A DNA stretch of 64,000 nucleotides. Origin: Bacillota bacterium (GTDB taxonomy: Bacteria > Bacillota > UBA4882 > UBA8346). A program made the translations under genes and the position numbers. Under the pieces are notes generated by a model, which was not told where the DNA came from, did no database searches, and saw only the letters and a program-made list of their open reading frames with translations. The stretch spans positions 248,001 through 312,000 of the forward strand of contig JAFABB010000051.1 in the NCBI GenBank assembly GCA_023426245.1, read 5' to 3'. Positions 8,952 through 16,658 of this stretch are shown here, one piece after another. The stretch's first letter is position 1, and every line of letters begins with the position of its first letter.

Positions 8952-9000
8952 TAAGAAAGCCATGAACTTAGGCCCAAATGAAGGAACGAGAACAGGATTA
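8952..9000. repeat. Dispersed repeat, copy 2
   Basis: Nearly identical (two mismatches in 49 bases) to 7922-7970, including AGGCCCAAATGAAGGAACG. The two copies flank the exported-protein gene at 8092-8664 in direct orientation, which could allow its loss by recombination. Confidence 0.75.
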
Positions 9001-9162
9001 ATTTCAGTTATTTTTCTATACTTCATGACAAAATTCTCTTAGTGATATTCTCGCTAAAATCCAATATTCAATAAATTGTTATGTTATGATGAGTTTGGGT
9101 TTTTTCATGAATTCAAGAACGAACAATCAAGGATTCAAAATGAATCAAAAGAAGGCGGAATA

Positions 9163-9459
9163 ATGAAATCCATTTTGGAAGAATTGTATAACGGGCGGAT
9201 ATTTCCCGAGGAATTGATCGTTCCCCGAAATCCCGAATACCGTCCGTTGAACCAAAAAATATCCGGCCTCAAGGAGAAATGGAAAAAGAAACTCTCCAGT
9301 GATGATTATACAGAGCTGGAAACGCTGCTGGATTTACGCTATTACTCATGCGCCATGGAATCCTCCGCTTCTTTTGGATACGGTTTTAAACTTGGCGCAT
9401 TGGTGATGCTGGAAGTGTTAACCGGAAAAGAAGAGCTGGCCAGGGGAGAAGATTCATGA
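9163..9459 (+). CDS. DUF6809-family small protein
   Basis: I chose the ATG at 9163 (MKSILEELYNG), preceded by GAAGGCGG, because the longer frame upstream (from 9076) lacks family similarity. The 98-residue product matches what I know of the DUF6809 family: the MKSILEELYNGxIFP start, EYRPLNQKISGLKEKW, and a C-terminal ASFGYGFKLGALVMLEVL. These are soluble helical proteins of unknown function that are common in Bacillota, often near mobile regions. A decayed second copy lies near 16.45 kb. Confidence 0.8.
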   Translation: MKSILEELYNGRIFPEELIVPRNPEYRPLNQKISGLKEKWKKKLSSDDYTELETLLDLRYYSCAMESSASFGYGFKLGALVMLEVLTGKEELARGEDS

Positions 9460-9755
9460 ATAGGAATACCGGTAGATAGCCGCCAGCGATTTTACGTATA
9501 TATATTGCATTAAATTTTTTTAGAAAAAGTCGGGTCTAAAAAAGTTAACTGAGACAGGATTTACCGGATTAAAACCTGGTAAAAACGGGCTTGCAAAAAA
9601 CAGATAATTCAGAGGGCTTTAAAAAAATCCAGTCAATCCATAAAATCCAGTTAATCCCGTTTAAGTTCTTTTCACTTGGGTTTGCGTTCATCCTCTAGTA
9701 TTCAAAAATTTATTTCATCTATATTGACCAATCATTAGCTTTTCTCTGCGCCTCG

Positions 9756-9871
9756 CGCCTTGGCGGGAGATTATTTTGTGGATAAGACTTGTCCGGGACC
9801 TCCGGGCAAGTTTTTGGTTTGTCAATTTGAAACTTAATCTATGGTATAATATCAATAGATAATTTAGAAAG
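9756..9871. repeat. Direct repeat upstream of the toxin-antitoxin pair, with embedded terminator hairpin
   Basis: The unit starts CGCCTTGGCGGGAGATTA, contains the hairpin CTTGTCCG...CGGGCAAG followed by TTTTT (9788-9815), and ends ATAGATAATTTAGAAA. A second copy lies just downstream of the toxin gene (10426-10530), and the hairpin recurs at 22879-22906. The -10-like TATAAT at 9845-9850 for the antitoxin lies inside copy 1. The preceding stretch, 9460-9755, holds only decayed repeat sequence. Confidence 0.8.
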
Positions 9872-9885
9872 TTGAGGTCGGGTTG

Positions 9886-10104
9886 ATGGAAATAACTTCG
9901 GCATTAGAACATATGTCAATCGAAGAAAAAATCCGGGCGATGGAAACCATTTGGGATGATCTTTGCAAAAAAGCGGATAGCATTTCATCACCTTCCTGGC
10001 ATAAGGATGTTTTAGCGGATAGGGAAGAACAGGTTCAAAACGGTAACGATCAATTCATCGACTGGAATCAGGCAAAAGACTATATTCGAAATAAAGCGTT
10101 ATGA
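9886..10104 (+). CDS. Antitoxin of a ParE-type toxin-antitoxin pair
   Basis: The 72-residue product starts at ATG 9886, with GAGGTCGG upstream. It matches the addiction-module component family (CHP02574-like): MSIEEKIRAMETIWDDLCK near the start, then SSPSWHKDVLADREEQVQNG and a C-terminal DWNQAKDYIR. In this family it binds and neutralises the partner toxin and represses the operon. Its stop overlaps the toxin start by four bases (ATGA). A TATAAT at 9845-9850 is the likely -10 element. A truncated duplicate of its 5' end lies at 10916-10993. Confidence 0.9.
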   Translation: MEITSALEHMSIEEKIRAMETIWDDLCKKADSISSPSWHKDVLADREEQVQNGNDQFIDWNQAKDYIRNKAL

Positions 10105-10394
10105 GAATTCAGATTTTAAATTCTGCAAACCAGGATTTGATTGAGGGTTTTCGCTTCTATGAAAAACAGGCGGAGGGGTTGGGCGTATATTTTTTAGATA
10201 CGCTTTTCTCTGATATTGATTCCTTAATAATTTATGCCGGTATTCATCCCTTATTTTTCGAAAAATATCACCGCTTATTGTCGAAGAGGTTTCCTTTTGC
10301 GGTTTATTACCGTATTGAGGATGATTTGATATTAGTTTATGCCGTTCTTGATTGCCGGCAAAACCCGGCGTGGGTAAGAAAGAAATTAAAATAG
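10101..10394 (+). CDS. RelE/ParE-family toxin
   Basis: The 97-residue product has the compact ParE fold signature: N-terminal ILNSANQDLIEGFRFYEKQA, a central GVYFLDTLFSDIDSL helix, RFPFAVYYRIEDDLILVYAVLDCRQNP and a basic C-terminus (WVRKKLK). Toxins of this family inhibit DNA gyrase or cleave mRNA at the ribosome; sequence alone does not decide which. It is translationally coupled to the antitoxin through ATGA at 10101-10104. The length is normal for the family and no disruption is seen. Confidence 0.9.
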   Translation: MRIQILNSANQDLIEGFRFYEKQAEGLGVYFLDTLFSDIDSLIIYAGIHPLFFEKYHRLLSKRFPFAVYYRIEDDLILVYAVLDCRQNPAWVRKKLK

Positions 10395-10425
10395 AACCAA
10401 AGATCTCCGTCACTTTTTGGTGCGA

Positions 10426-10530
10426 CGCCTTGGCGGGAGATTATTTTGTGGATAAGGCTTGTCCGGGACCCCGGGCAAGTTTTTTTGTTTATCAATTAGA
10501 AACTTGATCATTCAATAGATAATTTAGAAA
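10426..10530. repeat. Direct repeat downstream of the toxin-antitoxin pair
   Basis: Second copy of the unit at 9756-9871 (starts CGCCTTGGCGGGAGATTA, hairpin CTTGTCCG...CGGGCAAG with T run at 10458-10487, ends AATAGATAATTTAGAAA). The hairpin probably also terminates the toxin-antitoxin transcript. The copy is interrupted after 10530 by a 363-base insertion and resumes at 10894. Confidence 0.8.
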
Positions 10531-10893
10531 CTCAACTTTCGCCGTTCGAATTTGTCGGAAAATCCTGGAAAGCGTTAGGTCTAGTGCCATACCAATACCT
10601 GTGTTTACATATTTGAAATTTTACGTCTCTAAAAAATTTCGATGAATTCAGGGTCTAAAGGCGACCCTTTCCCTTAAAGGGAACTGGCTCAAATTGAGGG
10701 CCAATCGCGGTATTTCAAACTTCGAAGCTCAACCGTCAAAACCTGGAAGTCGGGCGAATACCCTTAAAAAAACGCAAAGCGTTTTTTAGGGCTCGGGTAG
10801 TGGTTTTAGGCTATTTGTCAATCTATTTTCTAATTTTACTTTATGCTTAGGTATTCATTATTTTCAACGACTTTTTTCTTTGCGAAAGGCGAG
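10531..10893. mobile_element. MITE-like insertion, 363 bp, no coding capacity
   Basis: Comparison with the intact leader (TTTAGAAAGTTGAGGTC at 9863-9879) shows that 10531-10893 interrupts the second copy. The heptamer TTAGAAA flanks it on both sides (10524-10530 and 10894-10900), as expected of a target duplication. The ends are imperfect inverted repeats, CTCAACTTTCGCC and (reverse-complemented right end) CTCGCCTTTCGCA, 10 of 13 matching. Inside is a strong hairpin (CCCTTAAAAAAACGC with GCGTTTTTTAGGG, about 10762-10790). No plausible gene is present. The parent transposase is not in the window. Confidence 0.6.
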
Positions 10894-10915
10894 TTAGAAA
10901 CTTGAGGTCGGGTTG

Positions 10916-10993
10916 ATGGAAATAACTTCGGCATTAGAACATATGTCAATCGAAGAAAAAAATCCGGGCGATGGAAACCATTTGGGATGATCT
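10916..10993 (+). pseudogene. Truncated, frameshifted duplicate of the antitoxin gene
   Basis: The first 75 or so bases of the antitoxin gene (from ATG 9886) recur here almost perfectly, including the upstream GAGGTCGGGTTG. One extra A in the run near 10955 shifts the frame, and homology ends at GGGATGATCT (10993). It is a recent duplication that lost the rest of the antitoxin and the toxin. Confidence 0.8.
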
Positions 10994-11245
10994 ATGGCTT
11001 TTTCGGAATTTGAAATCAAACAAATCGCAAAACAACCTCAAACATTTCTTGATAAAAGACGGCCACCCGTTCATATCAGGAAAGAATTGGATATCGATTA
11101 TCGTATCGATGGAAATAGTATCTTTAAAATCAGACCTTTAGGAACGGGAGAAAGGATTTCATCTGCGGGAGATAAGATTTTGGAAACGCGAGATGAGGTC
11201 TTACCTCAAAGAGTCCTTTTTGACTCATTGGAAAATGCGGATTGA
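10994..11245 (+). pseudogene. N-terminal fragment of a DUF3024-type protein with a scrambled end
   Basis: Residues 1-50 (MAFSEFEIKQI, then DKRRPPVHIRKELDIDYRIDG and IFKIRP) match my recollection of the DUF3024 family (about 110 residues). The expected downstream motifs (KATYVK, WKxYWxRADLKWHRY) are missing and replaced by unrelated sequence ending at residue 83. The start abuts the breakpoint of the antitoxin duplicate, so it lacks its own ribosome binding site. Most likely non-functional. Confidence 0.6.
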
Positions 11246-12026
11246 TTTGGGTTGTCTGGAATTTCTTCGTGATTGAAAAGTTGAGAAGTGAATCGCTCCC
11301 TCATCGCCATATCGTAAAAGATAAAATTGAAAAGCGAAAAGGTAAAATTAAGGCCCTTGAAATGTTGGAGGGAATACCGTTGTTATATTATTATTTTACC
11401 CGTTTGAGTTGTACGACTTCCGTATCCAATCTTTGGACATCGGCGTTTAAGTCGGTGAGTATACCGGAGGAGGTTGAGAAAATGGTTACCAATATGGAGC
11501 GTACCTTCCCCTCCCTTTCACGAAAATCTGCGGCTTTCAGTCAAAGGGAGGGGAGCGGTAAACGGGCAGCTACAGGTAGCCAAGTAACTGGAGGGGCGAG
11601 TCGAAACAGGAAAATCGACTCATGAAAACCCCTTCAGTAATTCGCCGGAGTGAGCAATCCGGTTGCAATTCCCTTTCTTTGACTGGAGGCGATAAAAATA
11701 GGAACGGGAAGGGAAGGATGGTCGAAGTTTCCGGCAAATTGGTGTTACATCACTCGATGATGGGTCTACATCAGAAAATTTCGGTGCTGGATCATATCAT
11801 CATGGTGCTGCATCGAATAAACCCGAAATTGCATCACCCGGCGGCGAGCCCAGTTACAGTAAAGAGCTTGGCAATGATAAGGAAGATTCTCTTATTTACG
11901 TGCGCAGCATTTTTCAATGTTTTACATAGTATTGGTTAGAATTTAATTTTGAATTAAAACATGGTTAACCTCATAATCAACTTTCTCCGGTACGATGGTT
12001 ATAAAATATTTTGGAGGTGTTGATGA
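11246..12026. other. 780-base stretch without a supported gene
   Basis: Two open frames (11242-11625 and 11622-11939) cover this stretch, but neither shows recognisable motifs, a good ribosome binding site or natural amino-acid composition. I see an 11-bp perfect inverted repeat, CCCCTCCCTTT at 11508-11518 and AAAGGGAGGGG at 11543-11553, and a run rich in CATCA-like units at 11745-11845. GGAGGTG at 12013-12019 belongs to the next gene. Probably decayed accessory sequence. Confidence 0.45.
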
Positions 12027-13838
12027 TTGGGTAATCTTTCATTACGGAGCTTTGCGTTCCGGATCATTCGGAAGGGATTGATGGTGGCGCTCGTTTTGGC
12101 ACTGGCGTTGACCGAAAGTGCGGTTTTTGCCGCTCCTTCCACACCGAATTTCCCTTATCATGCCATTACCATCCTGCCGATTGATGCCGCCAAGTTTTTA
12201 GCGGGTCAAAGATTTGATTTTGCAGTTGAGGTCAAGGATGTTGGAACGGTGAAGTCCGTGGATGTTTTGGTGAACGGCCAATCCGCTTCAAATTTTTTTG
12301 GCAAAACAGCCAATATTAAATTGGATCCCGGTATGAGCACGTTCCGGATCGATCAAGTCAGTTTTTCAAAACCGGGTGCCATCAAAGTTGCAGTCAATGT
12401 ATTAACCGAAAAAGGCAAGGTTTCCCGGGAAGTAGCTTACCATGTAGTACTGGAGAAAGCCGCTCAGCAAGCAAAGAATGTGATCCTCTTTATCGGTGAC
12501 GGCATGAGTTTGCAGGCGCGCCAGATGGCCCGGATCCTTTCCAAAGGAATCACCGAAGGCCGTTACAATGATTTGCTGGAAATGGAAAAAATGTCGAATC
12601 TGGCCTTGATTACCACATCCGGATATGATTCGCTGGTTACCGATTCGGCCAACAGCGCTTCAGCGTATGCCACCGGAAACAAGAGCGTAGTCAATGCCAT
12701 GGGTGTCTACGCCGATTCGACCAAAGATCCCTTTGATGATCCCAAGGTTGAAAACATTATCGAATTGACCAAACGGACTCGGGGAATGGCTACCGGCATC
12801 GTATCCACCGCCTTTATCACCGATGCCACACCGGCGGCGATGTTAGCCCATACGCGCCGGCGCAGCGAATCCAATTTAATCGCCGCCAGCATGCTGGATC
12901 CCCTTCATCGTCCCGATGTTATCCTGGGTGGCGGTTCCGAACACTTCTTGCCCAAAAGCATTCCCGGCTCCAAACGGATCGATGACCGTAATTTGATTCA
13001 AGAGTTTCAAGATCAAGGGTATGCTTTCGTCAGCAATAAAACCGAATTGAATCAAGTGAATAATGCCAATAAACTATTGGGATTTTTCCATCTGGATAAT
13101 ATGAACGTTTACCTGGACCGTGAAGTGACCAAAAATCCCGCGGTACTCGGCGATTTCACCGATCAACCGACTTTAATCGATATGACCCGACAGGCGATTG
13201 GTGTTTTAAGTAAAAATCCTAACGGTTTCTTCCTGATGGTCGAAGGAGCCTCCATCGATAAGCAATTGCATACCATGGACTGGGAACGGGCGACCTACGA
13301 CACAATCGAGATGGACAAAGCGATTGGCGTTGCCAAAGAGTTTGCTAAAAAGAACGGAAACACCTTAATCATTGTCGTGGCCGACCACGCTCATAGCGCC
13401 AGCATCACCGGAACCTATCATGAACTGGACGGCAAGACGGGACGTTCGGGAGTCCGGACATACGCCGAAGCGGGCTTCCCGACCTTTGAAGATCAGAATA
13501 AGGACGGTTTCCCCGACAATCCCGCTCCCGATGTTACACTGGCTATCCAATACGCCAATCATCCCGAGTACAATGAGGATTATAAATTTAATCCCGAGCC
13601 CATCGCTCCGGCGATAGCCGCGGACGGCAAAACCATCGCCAATCCCAAAAAGGATTCCAAGGGCGATCTTTATAACGGCAATCTTCCCAACAACGAAACC
13701 CAGGAAGTTCATACTGCCGATGATATCCCGCTTACCGCCGATGGTCCCGGCGCCGATTATTTCCACGGGATCATGGATAACACCGAAGTGTTTTTCGGAA
13801 TCGCGAGAGCTTTGGGGCTTAATCCCACCAAAAAATAA
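12027..13838 (+). CDS. Secreted alkaline phosphatase
   Basis: The product has 603 residues from a TTG at 12027, with GGAGG nine bases upstream; the nearby ATG (12023) is out of frame. Residues 1-35 are a signal peptide with an AFA-like cleavage site (ESAVFAAP). Residues 40-140 form a beta-rich N-terminal domain. The catalytic domain (150-600) has all family motifs: IGDGMS (Asp158, metal), VTDSANSASAYATG (Ser207 nucleophile), STAFITDATPAA, EGASIDKQLH, VVADHAHS and a C-terminal HTADDIP. It hydrolyses phosphate monoesters outside the cell using Zn and Mg. A DUF3299-like protein and an ABC exporter follow closely, suggesting a joint unit. The 100 residues between ADHAHS and HTADD are longer than in E. 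coli PhoA. Confidence 0.93.
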   Translation: MGNLSLRSFAFRIIRKGLMVALVLALALTESAVFAAPSTPNFPYHAITILPIDAAKFLAGQRFDFAVEVKDVGTVKSVDVLVNGQSASNFFGKTANIKLDPGMSTFRIDQVSFSKPGAIKVAVNVLTEKGKVSREVAYHVVLEKAAQQAKNVILFIGDGMSLQARQMARILSKGITEGRYNDLLEMEKMSNLALITTSGYDSLVTDSANSASAYATGNKSVVNAMGVYADSTKDPFDDPKVENIIELTKRTRGMATGIVSTAFITDATPAAMLAHTRRRSESNLIAASMLDPLHRPDVILGGGSEHFLPKSIPGSKRIDDRNLIQEFQDQGYAFVSNKTELNQVNNANKLLGFFHLDNMNVYLDREVTKNPAVLGDFTDQPTLIDMTRQAIGVLSKNPNGFFLMVEGASIDKQLHTMDWERATYDTIEMDKAIGVAKEFAKKNGNTLIIVVADHAHSASITGTYHELDGKTGRSGVRTYAEAGFPTFEDQNKDGFPDNPAPDVTLAIQYANHPEYNEDYKFNPEPIAPAIAADGKTIANPKKDSKGDLYNGNLPNNETQEVHTADDIPLTADGPGADYFHGIMDNTEVFFGIARALGLNPTKK

Positions 13839-13854
13839 GCGGGAGGGAAAAGTG

Positions 13855-14397
13855 ATGACACAGCGGGCCATGCTTGCAATGGGAATCGCCTTGGGAATGT
13901 TGTTGATTCCTGGATTGAAGCCATGGAACGAAACATCGGAAAGGACGGCTTCAAATTGGAAGCCGTCCCTTCTTGATTGCCGGGTTGAAGCGGCCTCTCC
14001 GTTTGAGTGGCTCAATGAAGAAGCAACGGTTCTGGGGTTTAATGAATTGTACAGCGGGGTTTCGCCCCTGGGTATTCAGTTTTCTTCCAAGCTCAAAACG
14101 TTGAACGGCCACCGGGTGAAAATGACGGGATTTATGGCACCGCCGCTCAAACCGACTCTGGCCTTTTTTGTATTGACGAAAGTGCCGATGGCGATCTGCC
14201 CGTTCTGCTCTACCGATGCCAATTGGCCCAACGACATTGTCGTCGTAAGATTGAGTAAGCCGGCGACGGCGCTACCTTATGATCAACCGATTCAAGTCAT
14301 TGGAAAGCTGGAGGTTGGCAGCCAGATCGACCAGGAAACCGGGTTTGTCAGCTTGGTTCGATTGAACGCCGAACGTTTGGAACGGAGTAAGGAATGA
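13855..14397 (+). CDS. Exported DUF3299-like protein
   Basis: ATG 13855 is preceded by GGGAGGG; the longer open frame into the phosphatase gene is a shadow. The 180-residue product has an N-terminal hydrophobic segment (AMLAMGIALGMLLIPG, residues 5-20) serving as signal or anchor. Residues 75-175 resemble DUF3299: GHRVKMTGFMAPP, FFVLTKVPMAICPFCSTDANWPNDIVVV and the tail YDQPIQVIGKLEVG. The two cysteines in CPFC could bind metal. Such proteins are known next to MacB-type ABC genes, including zinc-related clusters. The gene sits 16 bases after the phosphatase and 16 before the ATPase. Confidence 0.7.
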   Translation: MTQRAMLAMGIALGMLLIPGLKPWNETSERTASNWKPSLLDCRVEAASPFEWLNEEATVLGFNELYSGVSPLGIQFSSKLKTLNGHRVKMTGFMAPPLKPTLAFFVLTKVPMAICPFCSTDANWPNDIVVVRLSKPATALPYDQPIQVIGKLEVGSQIDQETGFVSLVRLNAERLERSKE

Positions 14398-14413
14398 TGG
14401 GAGGCATCAAAAG

Positions 14414-15109
14414 ATGCTGGTCATGAAGAATCTCTCAAAACAATACCGGAGTCCGGAAGGGCAATCCATTACCGCCCTTTATCTTCAGGAACTTCAGCTG
14501 GAAAGCGGGGAACAGGTGGCCCTGGCGGGTCCCAGCGGTTCCGGAAAAACCACTTTACTGCATCTTATTTCCGGACTGATTACGCCAACGACCGGAGAAA
14601 TTCGCCTCGACGGGGAGCGCATTGATGATCTGAAAGGAAAAAAACAGGACATTTGGCGGGGCAAAAACGTTGGCTATATCTTTCAAAACTATAATTTATT
14701 AAATAGTCTCAACGCTTTGGAGAATATTTTGGCGGCGATGGCTTTTGGCGGGGTGATTCCCAAATCTCTTCAGCGGAAACGGGCAGAGACCTTGCTCAGA
14801 GAAGTTGGGCTAGCCGGCCGGTTTTATCACCATCCGCATCAATTAAGCGGCGGGGAGCAGCAACGGGTGGCTGTTGCACGGGCCCTGGCCAATGAACCCC
14901 GGATCGTTTTGGCCGATGAACCGACAGCCAGTTTAGATAGGGAGAATAGTCAAAAGGTCTTGGAATTATTAACCCGGCTTTGCCGCGAACAGAACAGCCT
15001 ATTTGTCTTGGCTACTCACGATCAGGAAGTGATTAGCCGGTTTACCCGAATTGTCAAATTACAGCGGCTGGAGGGAACCCCGAATGAAACTGCGCATAGT
15101 GTGGCGTAA
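14414..15109 (+). CDS. ABC transporter ATP-binding protein, MacB/LolD type
   Basis: The 231-residue ATPase has Walker A GPSGSGKTT (residues 40-48), a Q-loop GYIFQNYNLL, the signature LSGGEQQRVAVARAL, Walker B IVLADEPTASLD and the H-loop ATHD. Overall it fits the LolD/MacB/FtsE subfamily that powers mechanotransmission rather than transport through a pore. Its 3' end overlaps the permease start by 26 bases, so the two are translationally coupled. Substrate is not shown by the sequence. The neighbours (alkaline phosphatase, DUF3299) and the His-rich permease hint at metal or envelope work. Confidence 0.92.
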   Translation: MLVMKNLSKQYRSPEGQSITALYLQELQLESGEQVALAGPSGSGKTTLLHLISGLITPTTGEIRLDGERIDDLKGKKQDIWRGKNVGYIFQNYNLLNSLNALENILAAMAFGGVIPKSLQRKRAETLLREVGLAGRFYHHPHQLSGGEQQRVAVARALANEPRIVLADEPTASLDRENSQKVLELLTRLCREQNSLFVLATHDQEVISRFTRIVKLQRLEGTPNETAHSVA

Positions 15110-16289
15110 TTTGCTGGCGAAACCATTGCAAAATTCCATCATTACGGGCATTGTGGCTTTAGCGATAGCTTTAACCGTGACATTACTGCTAGTGGCCGAA
15201 GGACTCCATCAGGGATTCGTCCGGGCCACCGAACCATTCGATTTAATCGTCGGCGCCAAGGGCAGTCCGGTTCAACTGGTTCTCAATACTGTATTTCTTC
15301 AGGACAATCCGATTGGCAATATCCCCGAAGAAATCCTGGAAGAATTAAAAAGGCAGCCGGGAGTTGCCGCGGCGATTCCTCTGGGCTTCGGCGACAATTA
15401 CCGGGGCTACCGGATTGTCGGTACTACGGGCGATATTTTTGCACAACCCGGAATCGCTAAAGCTCCCCGGTGGTTTCAATTGGAAGTAGGCAAATTTTTT
15501 TCGGCCCCTTATGAAGCGGTGATCGGAACCAAAGTGGCTCAAGAACTGGGCTTAAAAGTAGGGGATCGTTTTACTTCCATCCATGGCTTGTCCCTTAGGG
15601 AACAGGGCGAGCAACACCGGGAACACCCCTATCAAGTCGTGGGGATTTTGAAAGCGGTTGAGGGTCCGTACGACCAGGCCATTCTGGTTCCTTTGAAGAG
15701 CATTTGGGAAATCCACCAATTCTCTAAAGTTTTATTCAAAGAGCAGCACCAGCACGAACATGGCGTTACTGCGATTCTGGTTAGGCCAAAAGGATATGTG
15801 GACGCGATGCGTTTATATCAACAGTTTCAAGGCGAACAGCGGGCGCAATTGATCTTTCCGGCCCAGATCATTATCGGATTTTTTGCCCTGATGGGCCAGG
15901 GGGAACAGGTTTTGCAGATGATTACCTATATCGTGATCGCGATCACCTTATTGACGGTGGCATTAACTTTATATGGGTCATCGCTTAACCGAAGCCGGGA
16001 TCAGGCGATTCTCCGAGCCATTGGAGCCAATGCCGGCGACCTTTTTCAAGTCATCGTCATGGAAGGAGTCCTATTGGTGGGATTGGGAGTCATCGTCGGT
16101 TTGGCGGCCGGACACGGATTGTTCTTAACTTTCGCAGGGATATTGCAGCAAAAAACCGCTATTACCGTCAGCATAGGGTGGTCTTGGCATGAGTTACCCG
16201 TCGGACTGGGAACCCTCTTGCTGGGGATACTGGCTTGTGTGGTTCCGGCATTGCTTGCTTACCGCTTCGATGTTTCCAAAAATCTGTGA
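15084..16289 (+). CDS. ABC transporter permease, FtsX/MacB type with His-rich loop
   Basis: ATG 15084 (MKLRIVWRNLLAKPLQ) with GGAGGG eight bases upstream is preferred over the frame's earlier GTG/ATG at 15051. The 401-residue product has one N-terminal membrane segment (15-40), a large extracytoplasmic domain (about 45-265) and three C-terminal segments with the FtsX motif (LYGSSLNRSRDQAILRAIGA). The extracellular domain contains two histidine clusters, EQHREHPYQ and FKEQHQHEHG, unusual for a lipoprotein exporter and suggestive of metal contact. It works with the overlapping ATPase gene. Confidence 0.88.
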   Translation: MKLRIVWRNLLAKPLQNSIITGIVALAIALTVTLLLVAEGLHQGFVRATEPFDLIVGAKGSPVQLVLNTVFLQDNPIGNIPEEILEELKRQPGVAAAIPLGFGDNYRGYRIVGTTGDIFAQPGIAKAPRWFQLEVGKFFSAPYEAVIGTKVAQELGLKVGDRFTSIHGLSLREQGEQHREHPYQVVGILKAVEGPYDQAILVPLKSIWEIHQFSKVLFKEQHQHEHGVTAILVRPKGYVDAMRLYQQFQGEQRAQLIFPAQIIIGFFALMGQGEQVLQMITYIVIAITLLTVALTLYGSSLNRSRDQAILRAIGANAGDLFQVIVMEGVLLVGLGVIVGLAAGHGLFLTFAGILQQKTAITVSIGWSWHELPVGLGTLLLGILACVVPALLAYRFDVSKNL

Positions 16290-16366
16290 TCCTTTTTAAT
16301 TGAGTAGGATCTAGAGTTCCCGGTACCCAATCGAATGGATAACCCGATGAAAGGATTGCCATAAGA

Positions 16367-16398
16367 ACGTCACCGGATTTCGGAGGGCGTTTTTTCCT
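16367..16398 (+). terminator. Possible terminator after the ABC genes
   Basis: An imperfect stem ACGTCACCG / CGGAGGGCGT is followed by TTTTTTCCTTT. It is the only candidate between the permease stop (16289) and the next promoter region. A 6-bp inverted repeat (GATCCT/AGGATC, 16289-16311) precedes it. Confidence 0.4.
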
Positions 16399-16444
16399 TT
16401 GCTCAAAAATCCTCTCATCAAAACCTAGAAGTCCTGTAATCATA

Positions 16445-16515
16445 CCGGGGTTGATCCGGTAATTCCCAAATACCGTCCATTTAACCCCAAAATATCCGGG
16501 CGAAAGGGCTTAGCG
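16445..16515 (+). pseudogene. Decayed DUF6809 fragment
   Basis: The stretch TTCCCAAATACCGTCCATTT (16464-16483) and CAAAATATCCGG (16488-16499) closely match the intact DUF6809 gene (9229-9270), which encodes NPEYRPLNQKISG. The frame is not maintained and no start is present. It is a remnant of a second DUF6809 gene. Confidence 0.6.
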
Positions 16516-16658
16516 ATTGCTTTTTGAACGATTATTGGTCGGCCGGAGCAGGGAATGTGCAGAAAAAACCAGCCACAGCCGTTAAAGTTTATGATAAAAT
16601 AGATGTAACCGTATCAAAAGCAGTCCAATAAACCGTAAAGTAATTCATTACCAAACAG

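Noticed and set aside
11242..11939. Two open frames (127 and 105 residues) before the alkaline phosphatase gene
   Set aside because: No recognisable motif, unnatural composition and no good start; they overlap a hairpin and repeat-rich stretch.
13365..14015. 216-residue minus-strand frame across the phosphatase/DUF3299 junction
   Set aside because: It is antisense to two well-supported genes and shows no domain.
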